Part shown: positions 7,544 through 16,064 of the stretch, piece by piece
Position numbering within the stretch: the stretch's first letter is position 1
How the letters are laid out: every line of letters begins with the position of its first letter
Assembly (NCBI RefSeq): GCF_002163585.1
Contig: NZ_CP015579.1
Location: forward strand, 496,001-560,000
Length of the DNA stretch: 64,000 bases
Direction of reading: 5' to 3'
Origin: Tatumella citrea
GTDB taxonomy: Bacteria > Pseudomonadota > Gammaproteobacteria > Enterobacterales > Enterobacteriaceae
Made by a program: the position numbers and the translations under genes
Notes under the pieces: generated by a model
Database searches by the model: none
Told to the model about the DNA's origin: nothing
The model's input: only the letters and a program-made list of their open reading frames with translations

Positions 7544-8508
7544 CAGATTTCGAAATTGTAGGCTACCTCACTGGCTGCTGTGCTGTTTTGCGCATTGGCT
7601 TTTAGCTCATCAACAGACAGATTCGGGTTACACAGCATCATAAACTGCCACAGATAATCGCGCTGTAACTGACCCCGTTTGACGGCCAGCCAGACGGTAC
7701 TGGCTGAGAAAAGATGGCGAACATCCAGTGAACTGACTCCTTCATCCTCTTCAGTCACTGCCGTTTCTGCCAGAATCCCGATGCCCATTCCCAGTTTGAC
7801 GTAGGTCTTAACCACATCCGAGTCCTGAGCGCTAAGTACAATATCAGTTTTTAGCGAGGCACTTTCAAAAGCCTGGTCGATAGCTGAACGCCCGGTCATC
7901 CCGCTGCGATAAGTAATTAACGGCCATGCCGCCAGATGTTCAAGAGTGACATCGGTCAGATCAGCCAACGGATGCTGACGGGGAACCAGTACTTTATGAT
8001 TCCACTTAAACCAGGGAAATGCGCGTAATGATTCGCTGTTTGACAGCACTTCCGAAGCTATTCCAAGGTCAGCCGTCCCGGCACTAACCATGGCGCGAAT
8101 CTCTTCCGGGGTGCCCTGATTCAACACCAGACGGATATTAGGATACAGCTCACGAAACAGTTTGATCTTATCCGGCAGTGAATAGCAGGCCTGAGTGTGG
8201 GTGGTGGCAATAGTCAGCACGCCATCCTGCTGACCAGTGAAAAGTTCGCCTAAACGCCGTGCTTTGCCGGCATCATCGAGAATGCGGCGGGCAATGGTCA
8301 GCATCTCTTTGCCAGGCCCGGTCAGACCCAGCATTCGCTTACCATGACGGATAAACAGTTCCACCCCCAGTTCTTCTTCCAGTTCACGGATGTGCCGGCT
8401 GATCCCTGACTGCGAGGTATATAAGGTTTTGGCTACCTCGGTGAGGTTAAACTGGCACCGGGATGCCTCCCTGATAATTCTTAGCTGCTGGAAGTTCATG
8501 TTATTCAC
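7543..8508 (-). CDS. CysB/Cbl-like LysR-family transcriptional regulator
   Basis: A 321-residue LysR regulator. The N-terminal winged HTH reads MNFQQLRIIREASRCQFNLT with SQSGISRHIRELEEELGVEL; the effector domain shows segments close to CysB: IATTHTQACYSLP, the FKWNHKVLV stretch, ITYRSGMTGRS, and the DSDVVKTYVKLGMGIGI block. CysB and Cbl control sulfur assimilation in response to N-acetylserine or adenosine phosphosulfate. This is not expected to be the housekeeping cysB, which sits elsewhere in enterobacteria. It is divergent from the transport/monooxygenase operon at 8815, which is its likely target. The sulfur link is inferred from family membership. Confidence 0.88.
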   Translation of the reverse strand: MNNMNFQQLRIIREASRCQFNLTEVAKTLYTSQSGISRHIRELEEELGVELFIRHGKRMLGLTGPGKEMLTIARRILDDAGKARRLGELFTGQQDGVLTIATTHTQACYSLPDKIKLFRELYPNIRLVLNQGTPEEIRAMVSAGTADLGIASEVLSNSESLRAFPWFKWNHKVLVPRQHPLADLTDVTLEHLAAWPLITYRSGMTGRSAIDQAFESASLKTDIVLSAQDSDVVKTYVKLGMGIGILAETAVTEEDEGVSSLDVRHLFSASTVWLAVKRGQLQRDYLWQFMMLCNPNLSVDELKANAQNSTAASEVAYNFEI

Positions 8509-8814
8509 TTTTCTGAAAGAGTTACCCCAATAAAATAAAAAAAATCCCCTGACGGGGTAAATAATTAAAACTTTTCAGATATACCGGAACGGTATATGCG
8601 CGGGAATTCACGCTCATAAGAGCAGCCCGGGCCGGTTGTTGAGTAAATTCCTCCACGCAGTGGCATAAAACAGCAATAATTTCCTGGTTTTTATGCTCAG
8701 GGAGGAGGTTAGTTTATTTTCATCCAAGCTTTGCCATTTTTGTTATTTCAACTCTCAATTCCACGGCTCTTATTATGAAATCCGGGCTGGTTTTTATAAT
8801 TAAAGAGGCAGTGA
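8509..8814. promoter_or_regulatory. Divergent control region between the CysB-like gene and the transport operon
   Basis: This 306-bp gap must hold both promoters. A perfect palindrome with 8-bp arms (ATATACCG / CGGTATAT, three-base loop) lies at 8579-8597, and a short CCCC-TGAC-GGGG hairpin just beyond the regulator start. GAGG stands seven bases before the ATG at 8815. I could not fix the -10 and -35 elements with confidence. The palindrome is a candidate regulator site; LysR proteins usually bind T-N11-A type dyads, which this is not exactly. Confidence 0.45.
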
Positions 8815-10446
8815 ATGAAAGGGTGGCGTTTAACGAGCTTTAAAAAACATTTGCTGGTCACACTGATGGTGGCTGCACTACCGGCATGGGCTGCAGATCA
8901 GCCTCATCAGGGGGGCACATTAATTTATCTGGAACAGCAGGCACATACCAACCTCTATCCGCCGGCCGGTGGGTTCTACCCGAACGGGGGAGTCCTGAAT
9001 CAGATAACCGATAAGCTCACCTGGCAAAACCCCAAAACACTGGCGATTGAACCCTGGATTGCTCAAAGCTGGAGCAGCAATCCACAAAAGACTGAGTGGA
9101 CGTTTAAACTGCGCCCGGGAGTGACCTTCTCTGACGGCACACCACTGGACGCTGAAGCTGTAGCTAAAAACTTCGATACTTATGGCCTGGGAAATAAACA
9201 GAAGCATTTCCCGGTCTCTGAAGTGATTAATAATTATGACCACAGCGAAGTGATCGATCCGCTGACGGTTAAATTCTATTTTAAACAGCCATCACCAGGA
9301 TTTTTACAGGGGACCTCGACGATTGGTTCCGGACTGGTGTCGCTCTCGACTCTGAATAAAAGTTTTGACCAGTTAGGCGATGCGCGAAATATTATTGGTT
9401 CCGGTCCGTTTGTAGTGAAATCGGAAACTCTCGGTCATGAACTGGATTTGGTCGCGCGTAAAGATTACCACTGGGGACCGGTGAATGACCCGCACCAGGG
9501 GCGTGCTTATCTGGATGGCATTCAGTTCCTTGTGACTCCTGAAGATGGTGTCCGTATCGGCGCATTGCTGGCCGGTCAGGCAGATTTTATTCGCCAGATT
9601 CAGGCCTATGACGAAAAACGCGTGGCGGCGCAGCATCTGACGATTTATGCCGAACCCACCCGGGGGGTGAATGACAGCCTGAGTTTCCGTCCGGATAATC
9701 CGCTGGTTTCTGACGTTCGTGTGCGCAAAGCATTACTGATAGCAACTAACCGCCAGCAAATTGTCGATACCCTGTTCTCGCCTAATTATCCGGTAGCCAC
9801 CTCGGTAATTGCCTCCACCGCCTTAGGCTATGTGCCGCTACAAAATCTGCTGACTTACGATCCGCAACAGGCGAAGAAATTGCTGGATCAAGCGGGCTGG
9901 ATCACCGGCAGCAACGGAATTCGCCAGAAAAATGGTGTACCGCTGTCACTGAGTGTCTATGTATCCCTGCCACAGCCGCAAAACCAGCAGGTACTGCAAC
10001 TGATTGCCCGTCAGTGGCGTGAGATCGGTGTGATCCTCAATGTCCGTCCGGCCGATGCCGGGACTTCCGCGCTGAATAATCTTGATCCTCTGAAAGCTCC
10101 ACTGGCGGTGGCAGAGGTTGGCAGGGCCGATCCGGATGTGATCAAAAGTGATTTTTATCCAACCAACCGTGATCTGCTGCTGCAAAAAGGTGGACTCAGC
10201 AATAAAGTCAAAAGCTTCCGCGATGACAAGCTGAATGACCTGCTGCTGAAAATCTCTCAGGAAACCGATAACGCACAACGCCTGAAACTGACCGGCGATG
10301 TGCAGCGCTACCTGCTGGAACAGGCGTATGTGATCCCGATTTTCGAAGAACCGCAGGTCTTCGCCGGCGCGCAGTGGCTGAAAGGGGTGAGTTTTGAAGC
10401 CGTTGGCCGGCCATCGTTCTACGATGCCTGGTTAGATAAGAAATAA
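8815..10446 (+). CDS. ABC transporter substrate-binding protein, family 5
   Basis: A 543-residue periplasmic binding protein of the dipeptide/nickel (family 5) type. A Sec signal peptide (residues 1-26, ending PAWAADQ) precedes the mature domain; the family pattern ITDKLTWQNPKTLAIEPWIA and TFKLRPGVTFSDGTP is clear. It resembles, from memory, a subfamily found in Klebsiella and rhizobia next to luciferase-like monooxygenases and AhpD-like proteins (KPN_01854-type), which matches the neighbours here. First gene of a six-gene operon running to 16024. The ligand is unknown; the CysB-like regulator alongside suggests an organosulfur compound. Confidence 0.85.
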   Translation: MKGWRLTSFKKHLLVTLMVAALPAWAADQPHQGGTLIYLEQQAHTNLYPPAGGFYPNGGVLNQITDKLTWQNPKTLAIEPWIAQSWSSNPQKTEWTFKLRPGVTFSDGTPLDAEAVAKNFDTYGLGNKQKHFPVSEVINNYDHSEVIDPLTVKFYFKQPSPGFLQGTSTIGSGLVSLSTLNKSFDQLGDARNIIGSGPFVVKSETLGHELDLVARKDYHWGPVNDPHQGRAYLDGIQFLVTPEDGVRIGALLAGQADFIRQIQAYDEKRVAAQHLTIYAEPTRGVNDSLSFRPDNPLVSDVRVRKALLIATNRQQIVDTLFSPNYPVATSVIASTALGYVPLQNLLTYDPQQAKKLLDQAGWITGSNGIRQKNGVPLSLSVYVSLPQPQNQQVLQLIARQWREIGVILNVRPADAGTSALNNLDPLKAPLAVAEVGRADPDVIKSDFYPTNRDLLLQKGGLSNKVKSFRDDKLNDLLLKISQETDNAQRLKLTGDVQRYLLEQAYVIPIFEEPQVFAGAQWLKGVSFEAVGRPSFYDAWLDKK

Positions 10447-10460
10447 GCGGAGGCGTAATT

Positions 10461-11405
10461 ATGGGGCGTTATGTGCTGCAACGGGTACTGCAGGGGATTC
10501 TGGTGTTGTGGGCAGCCTGGACACTGTCTTTTGTGCTGTTGCAGCTGTTGCCCGGCGACGCCATTATGATTAAGTTTCTTGACCCTTCGCTGGGACTGAG
10601 CGCCGACCAGATTGAGCAGATGCGTAAGCTATACGGTGACGGGGTCCCGGCCTGGCAGCAATATTTTTCTGCTCTGACCGCAGTACTGCACGGCAACCTG
10701 GGCTATTCGGTGCAGCTCGGGGTACCGGTGACCGATGTGCTGGCAACCAACTTTCCACAGACGCTGAAACTGGTGATCCCCGGCTTTATTCTGGCGCTGA
10801 TTATCGGTCCCGGGATCGCCATTCTCGCATGGCTGCCCGGGCTGCACTGGCTGCGTAACAGTCTGTATTCACTGCCTTCGCTGCTGGTTTCGTTGCCGGT
10901 ATTCTGGCTCGGGATTGTCCTGATTCAGATCTTTTCATTCCGGCTGCACTGGGTTTCGGTGATCAACCCCTCACCGGTCGGCGGGATGATCCTGCCGGTG
11001 ATCACTCTGGCGGTACCGATTGCGGCTCCTCTGGCACAAATATTTATGCGCAGCATTGATCAGGTCCGGACTCAGCCATTTGTCGCAGCGGCGCGTTCGC
11101 GCGGTGTCAGCCAGTTACGGGTACTGTTCCGCCATGTATTGCGTAATGCCAGCCTGCCATTGCTGACGGTTGCCGGTCTGTTGCTGGGGGAACTGATCGC
11201 CGGCGCACTGGTAACCGAAACGGTATTTGGCCTGAACGGATTGGGACAGGTGACCTGGCAGGCAGTGAACAATCAGGATGACAATGTGTTGCAGGCAGTG
11301 GTGGTGATTTCAGCACTGTCCTACGTAGTAATTAATCTGCTGGCGGATCTGCTGACCCCGTTACTGGACCCGCGTCTTAACATTACCTCGCAGGGGAAAG
11401 TATGA
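10461..11405 (+). CDS. ABC transporter permease, DppB/OppB type
   Basis: A 314-residue inner-membrane permease with the DppB arrangement: an N-terminal anchor helix (VLQRVLQGILVLWAAWTLSF), the LLPGDA motif, and a transmembrane core with the EAA-like loop (FVAAARSRGVSQLRVLFRHV) that contacts the ATPase. GGAG stands ten bases before the ATG. Its last codons overlap the next permease gene by four bases (ATGA). It should pair with the product of 11402-12256 to form the channel for the binding protein encoded just upstream. Confidence 0.9.
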   Translation: MGRYVLQRVLQGILVLWAAWTLSFVLLQLLPGDAIMIKFLDPSLGLSADQIEQMRKLYGDGVPAWQQYFSALTAVLHGNLGYSVQLGVPVTDVLATNFPQTLKLVIPGFILALIIGPGIAILAWLPGLHWLRNSLYSLPSLLVSLPVFWLGIVLIQIFSFRLHWVSVINPSPVGGMILPVITLAVPIAAPLAQIFMRSIDQVRTQPFVAAARSRGVSQLRVLFRHVLRNASLPLLTVAGLLLGELIAGALVTETVFGLNGLGQVTWQAVNNQDDNVLQAVVVISALSYVVINLLADLLTPLLDPRLNITSQGKV

Positions 11406-12256
11406 CAGCTATCGACAGCCTGCGTGTTCAACGCAAAAATCAACCACACAAGGTCCGGCGTTTACGCATCACACCCGGTCTGTGGCTGGCATGGGCAGTC
11501 ATCGTCCTGGCGGTAGTGGCTGCCCTGTTTCCACAACTGTTTGCCCATTACGACCCTTACAGCGGGGTTGCCGGTACGCAGCTGACCCCTCCGGACAGCA
11601 GGCACTGGCTGGGCACCGATCAACTGGGACGTGATCTGCTCAGCCGGATTATCTATGGCACCCGCTGGTCATTATCGGCTGCGGTTGCCGCGGTAGCTGT
11701 CGGGCTGGTGGTGGGTGCCGCTGCCGGAATGCTGGCTGCCTTCAGCCGTCTGTCGGTGGAAAATCTGGTCATGCGGCTGGTCGATGTGCTGTTGTCCATT
11801 CCGGCGCTGCTGTTATCACTGAGCATTATTATTCTGCTGGGTATGGGGACCTTTCATGCGGCACTGGCAGTCGGTTGTGCCTCGGTCGCCAATTTTGCCC
11901 GGTTGTCACGGGCGGAAGTATTACGTATCCGTCGTCAGGATTATATCGAAGCTGCGTTTGGCAGTGGCGGGCGTTTTCCGACAGTGTTCCTGCGCCATGT
12001 GTTGCCGAATGCTCTGCCGACATTACTGGCATTCTCTGCCCTGCAATTTGGCCAGGCGATCCTGGCATTATCTACCCTGAGTTTTCTGGGGTTTGGCAGC
12101 CCGCCTCCGGTACCTGAATGGGGGCTGATGATCGCCGAAGGGCGTAACTATCTGGCGACTGCCTGGTGGCTGTCGGTATTCCCCGGAGGGGTGGTGATCG
12201 CCGTAGTTCTGGCGGCTAACCGCATCAGCCACTATTTATCAGGAGATAGTCTATGA
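11402..12256 (+). CDS. ABC transporter permease, DppC/OppC type
   Basis: A 284-residue second permease subunit. It shows the DppC hallmarks: HWLGTDQLGRDLLSRIIYG after the first helix, an EAA loop (YIEAAFGSGGRFPTVFLRHV) and the end block LSFLGFGSPPPVPEWGLMI. Both ends overlap neighbouring genes by four bases, which implies coupled translation of the transporter subunits. The N-terminal 25 residues are strongly basic (QRKNQPHKVRRLR). Confidence 0.9.
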   Translation: MTAIDSLRVQRKNQPHKVRRLRITPGLWLAWAVIVLAVVAALFPQLFAHYDPYSGVAGTQLTPPDSRHWLGTDQLGRDLLSRIIYGTRWSLSAAVAAVAVGLVVGAAAGMLAAFSRLSVENLVMRLVDVLLSIPALLLSLSIIILLGMGTFHAALAVGCASVANFARLSRAEVLRIRRQDYIEAAFGSGGRFPTVFLRHVLPNALPTLLAFSALQFGQAILALSTLSFLGFGSPPPVPEWGLMIAEGRNYLATAWWLSVFPGGVVIAVVLAANRISHYLSGDSL

Positions 12257-13881
12257 CAACGCAGACCGTGCCGGTTTTACAGCTGGACGCGCTGACGCTG
12301 GCTTATCATTCCGATGACCAGTGGCGTGAAACGGTGCATCAGGTGAGTTTCAGTCTGAATGCCGGCGAAATGCTGGCGGTGGTAGGGGAATCCGGTTCCG
12401 GGAAAACCACCACTGCCCAGGCCGTGATGGGGCTGTTGCCAGAGAATGGTCGGCGCAGCAGTGGCCGGATCCTGTTTAACGGGGAAGATATCAGCCAGTG
12501 GTCATCCCGCCGGCTGGACAGCCTGCGGGGTGCTCAGATTTCTCTGGTCCCCCAGGACCCGGGTAATTCACTGAATCCGCTGAAAACCCTCGGTGAACAG
12601 GTCGGAGAAGTGCTGCTACTGAAAGGTCCCCGGCTCTCCCGTGCACAACGCCGCACACAGGTAACTGAGCTGTTTCGTCGGGTCGGACTGAGCCATCCGG
12701 AACAACGCATTTTCCAGTATCCACACCAGCTGTCCGGCGGGATGAAACAGCGGGTTTTGATTGCCATCGCAATTGCCATGAAACCGGCACTGATCATTGC
12801 TGATGAGCCGACCAGTGCCCTGGATGTTACTGTGCAGAAGCTGATTATGAACCTGATTGATGAGCTGCGGCATGAATACGGTACTGCGGTACTGTTTGTC
12901 ACTCATTCACTGGCGCTGGCCAGTGAGCATGCTGACCGGCTGGTGGTTTTTCGCGAAGGTCGCCTGCTGGAACAGGGGCCGACGGAGCAGGTGATTCGCC
13001 ATCCGCAGCATGCTTATACACAACAGTTGCTGGCCAGTGTGCGGGAAAATTATGCCCCGGCCGGGACATTGCCGGTTACCGTGGCCGACAGTTCACCGGT
13101 GATCCGCATCTCTTCGGTCGCAAAACAGTTTTCTCTGAGCCGTAAACAGCAGATGCAGGCATTACAGGATATTTCGCTGACAGTATCCCGTGGGACCACC
13201 CACGCGCTGGTCGGCGAATCCGGGTCCGGTAAAACTACTCTGGCGCGGATTCTGTTGGGTTTTGAACAGGCGGATGCCGGTGATATCGAAATAAGTGGTC
13301 AGAGTACTCCCGGCCTGTCACGTGAAGGCTGGCGGCAGTTACGGCAGAAAATTCAGTTTGTTTATCAGAATCCTTTTTCGTCACTGGATCCGCATCAGAC
13401 CTTATTCACCATCATCGAAGAGCCATTACTGAATTTCACCTCGCTGACCCGTGCACAGCGTCAGCAGCGGGTAGAAGAGGTGGCGGGCCAGGTGGCCCTG
13501 GATCCGGCCCTGTTATTGCGGCGAGCGCAGCAATTATCCGGCGGACAGCGGCAACGGGTAGCGATCGCCAGGGCGCTGATCCTGCGGCCGGAGATCCTGG
13601 TGCTGGATGAAGCGACTTCGGCACTGGATGTGACAGTGCAGTCACAAATACTGGCGTTACTCAGTGAATTACAGAAAAAACTCTCACTGACTTATCTGTT
13701 TATTACCCACGATTTACAGGTAGTGCGGCGTATTGCCCATCATGTCTCAGTATTGCGTGGTGGCAGGCTGATCGAACAAGGCGAGACGGCGCAGCTGTTT
13801 GCCGCTCCGCAAGACGATTATACCCGTCAACTTATCAACGCGATCCCGGCATTCAACCCGTCAGTGGAGACCGTAGTATGA
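12253..13881 (+). CDS. Double ABC ATPase (DppD-DppF-type fusion)
   Basis: A 542-residue protein with two complete nucleotide-binding domains. Domain 1 has Walker A GESGSGKTT near residues 45-53, signature LSGGMKQR and Walker B LIIADEPTSALD; domain 2 repeats these as GESGSGKTT near 316-324, LSGGQRQR and LVLDEATSALD. One protein thus replaces the separate DppD and DppF subunits and would energise the two permeases encoded upstream. Overlaps of four bases at both ends. Nothing in the motifs suggests loss of ATPase function. Confidence 0.92.
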   Translation: MTTQTVPVLQLDALTLAYHSDDQWRETVHQVSFSLNAGEMLAVVGESGSGKTTTAQAVMGLLPENGRRSSGRILFNGEDISQWSSRRLDSLRGAQISLVPQDPGNSLNPLKTLGEQVGEVLLLKGPRLSRAQRRTQVTELFRRVGLSHPEQRIFQYPHQLSGGMKQRVLIAIAIAMKPALIIADEPTSALDVTVQKLIMNLIDELRHEYGTAVLFVTHSLALASEHADRLVVFREGRLLEQGPTEQVIRHPQHAYTQQLLASVRENYAPAGTLPVTVADSSPVIRISSVAKQFSLSRKQQMQALQDISLTVSRGTTHALVGESGSGKTTLARILLGFEQADAGDIEISGQSTPGLSREGWRQLRQKIQFVYQNPFSSLDPHQTLFTIIEEPLLNFTSLTRAQRQQRVEEVAGQVALDPALLLRRAQQLSGGQRQRVAIARALILRPEILVLDEATSALDVTVQSQILALLSELQKKLSLTYLFITHDLQVVRRIAHHVSVLRGGRLIEQGETAQLFAAPQDDYTRQLINAIPAFNPSVETVV

Positions 13882-14903
13882 GCGAAAAACGGATAGGATT
13901 TTTCACCCGATTGCTGGATAAAGCTCCGGCGGCAGAGCGCTACCGTCTGGCGACGGAGCAGATCCGCCACGCAGAGGCGCTCGGTTTTGACAGTGCCTGG
14001 GTGGCCCAGCACCATTTCCATGAACAGGAAGGGGGCTTACCTTCGCCGCTGTTGTTTCTGGCCCACGTCGGCGCGGTGACCCGTAATATTCGTTTAGGTA
14101 CCGCGATTATCACTTTGCCGATGGAGAATGCGATTCGGGTGGCCGAGGATGCCGCCGTGCTGGATCTGCTGACCGGCGGACGTCTGGAACTGGGGTTAGG
14201 TTCCGGAGGTACACCGACGTCATTTGAACCCTTCGGGCTGAGCTTTGAGCAGCGGGGGGAGGTCTTTGCCGGCAATCTGGGCACTCTGCAACAGGCATGG
14301 CAGGGGCAGGCACTGGCGGATACCGCGAATCAGCTCTATCCGGCAGCGCCGGGCCTTACAGATAAAATCTGGATCGCCACGTTTTCGGTGGCCGGGGCAG
14401 AAAAAGCCGCTAAAGCCGGTCACGGTCTGATGCTGTCACGCACTCAGCCGAGACCGGCAGGCCAGCCAGAATTGCCGTTGGATGCGCTGCAAAATCCGAT
14501 TATTGATGCTTACCTGGCAGCACTGCCGTCCGGGGTCGCACCACGGATACTGGCATCCCGGACCGCTTTTGTCGCGACCGACCGCCAGTACGCCCGTAAA
14601 GTGGCGTTGCCGGGTCTGACCGCCCAGGCCGCCGCTTATCGCCAGTCCGGCCACCGGTTACGGGGCGAGACTCTGGACGATTTTATGGGCCAGTTTGATG
14701 CCCATATCGGCGATCCGCCGGATGTGCTCTCTTCCCTGTTACAGGACAGCTGCCTGCCCCGGGTCACGGATATCTCCTTCCAGGTGCATTCTGTGGAACC
14801 CGAACATGCCGATGTACTCCGGTCGCTGGAGCTGCTGTCCCGCTATATCGCCCCTGTGTTGCGCAAGCATGCGCCAAAGACATTGTCAGAGAGGAACGTA
14901 TGA
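13878..14903 (+). CDS. Luciferase-like (LLM) FMN-dependent monooxygenase
   Basis: A 341-residue TIM-barrel oxidoreductase of the bacterial luciferase family, which oxidises substrates with reduced FMN and oxygen. Seen are the early GFDSAWVAQHHFHEQEGG block, RLGTAIITLPMENAIRVAED, and the LLTGGRLELGLGSGG flavin-phosphate loop. Relatives desulfonate alkanesulfonates (SsuD) or oxidise other carbon-sulfur and carbon-nitrogen compounds. It is embedded in the transport operon by four-base overlaps on both sides. No flavin reductase is encoded in this operon, so FMNH2 must come from elsewhere; two flavin reductases lie at 52.7-54.2 kb. Confidence 0.87.
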   Translation: MSEKRIGFFTRLLDKAPAAERYRLATEQIRHAEALGFDSAWVAQHHFHEQEGGLPSPLLFLAHVGAVTRNIRLGTAIITLPMENAIRVAEDAAVLDLLTGGRLELGLGSGGTPTSFEPFGLSFEQRGEVFAGNLGTLQQAWQGQALADTANQLYPAAPGLTDKIWIATFSVAGAEKAAKAGHGLMLSRTQPRPAGQPELPLDALQNPIIDAYLAALPSGVAPRILASRTAFVATDRQYARKVALPGLTAQAAAYRQSGHRLRGETLDDFMGQFDAHIGDPPDVLSSLLQDSCLPRVTDISFQVHSVEPEHADVLRSLELLSRYIAPVLRKHAPKTLSERNV

Positions 14904-16024
14904 GTGAAATTCACGATCTGGTTCAGCAGTTATCAGCCATTACCGCCGGCACTGAACTGGCCGAAAGCCGGCAGATCCGCAGTGCAGCCACCGAACATAC
15001 TCAGGGCAGTTATCAGGCGTTGTTTAACGCCGGCAGTGATGACTTCCCGTTATCTCTGCGTAGCGTGGTGGCTGCCAGCGTTGCTGGCTGGCACCATGCG
15101 GATGCTTTGCAACAGTATTACTCATCGCTAAGTCATCCGCTGGAATCTTCACCACGGCTGGAGGCCGCACTGGCCTTCGCGCACCGTCTGACATTTGAAC
15201 CGGTTGCCGCCAGTCCGGATGATTTGCAGAAACTACAGCAGGCGGGCTGGGATACTGACAGTATTATTACTCTGGCGCAGCTGATTGCGTTTGTCAGTTT
15301 CCAGAGCCGGTTAATCCACGGTTTTTCACTGCTGGCGGCACCACTGCAGGATGATACAGGGGTAGCACAGGCGCCGGTCACCGCAGGCCGCTGGCATACT
15401 CATCCACAGACCCGCCAACATCGTCCGGCACCGGTGGCCTTTACCCAGAAAAGTCTGGGCTGGGAGTCCTGGCTGGTGGCGAAACCTTTCGCTGAATTCA
15501 GCCCTGAACAGCAGGAGACGCTAACCCGTTTCGGGCATCAGGATTCCGAATATTTCCGCTTACTGGGCCGTAACCTGCCGGTACTGGAACAACGTACACT
15601 GACCGATAAAGGTATTTTCTACACCAGTGGCGGTTTAGCTCGTGCTGAACGTGAGCTGGCTGCGGCAGTCACCAGCAAGGTGAACGGCTGCATTTATTGC
15701 GCCTCGGTGCATGCCCGAAAAGCGACGCAGTTGTCGAAGCAGCGGGATGATGTGGCATTGTTGCTACAGGTGCAGCCGGGAGATCCGTTATCGGCAGGTC
15801 AGAATGAACGCTGGGAAGCAGAGATTGAGGCCGTGGCTGCACTCTCGGTGACGCCACCGCTGTTGACTGCTGCACATCTGCAACGTCTGCGCAGTCTGTC
15901 TCTTTCTACGCTGGAAATCACCGATCTGCTTCAGTCGGCGGCTTTCTTCGCCTGGGCAAACCGGCTGATGCTGACTCTGGGGGAGCCATTTATTCCTGAG
16001 GAAACGGCGGAAGCGGCGGCCTGA
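14900..16024 (+). CDS. Two-module CMD/AhpD-like peroxidase-type protein
   Basis: A 374-residue protein that looks like two carboxymuconolactone-decarboxylase-type helical modules joined. The N-terminal half (about 1-170) has no cysteine pair. The C-terminal half (about 190-360) carries the AhpD-type active-site pattern CIYCASVHARKA (CxxCxxxH) near residues 257-268. AhpD proteins reduce hydroperoxides or regenerate peroxiredoxins. In some bacteria, as I recall, the two modules are separate adjacent genes (Avi_7170 and Avi_7169 types). Last gene of the operon, overlapping the monooxygenase gene by four bases and followed by a strong hairpin. A role in handling a peroxide or reactive product of the monooxygenase is inference. 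Confidence 0.8.
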   Translation: MSEIHDLVQQLSAITAGTELAESRQIRSAATEHTQGSYQALFNAGSDDFPLSLRSVVAASVAGWHHADALQQYYSSLSHPLESSPRLEAALAFAHRLTFEPVAASPDDLQKLQQAGWDTDSIITLAQLIAFVSFQSRLIHGFSLLAAPLQDDTGVAQAPVTAGRWHTHPQTRQHRPAPVAFTQKSLGWESWLVAKPFAEFSPEQQETLTRFGHQDSEYFRLLGRNLPVLEQRTLTDKGIFYTSGGLARAERELAAAVTSKVNGCIYCASVHARKATQLSKQRDDVALLLQVQPGDPLSAGQNERWEAEIEAVAALSVTPPLLTAAHLQRLRSLSLSTLEITDLLQSAAFFAWANRLMLTLGEPFIPEETAEAAA

Positions 16025-16033
16025 CCAACGTAG

Positions 16034-16055
16034 CGGGGAGGCTTCCGCCTCCCCG
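16034..16055. terminator. Perfect hairpin between convergent genes
   Basis: A 9-bp perfect stem CGGGGAGGC / GCCTCCCCG with loop TTCC, ten bases after the stop of the CMD gene and ten before the stop of the convergent hydrolase gene. No long T-run follows, so it may terminate weakly on each side or just protect 3' ends. Confidence 0.6.
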
Positions 16056-16064
16056 TGTTGCAGA

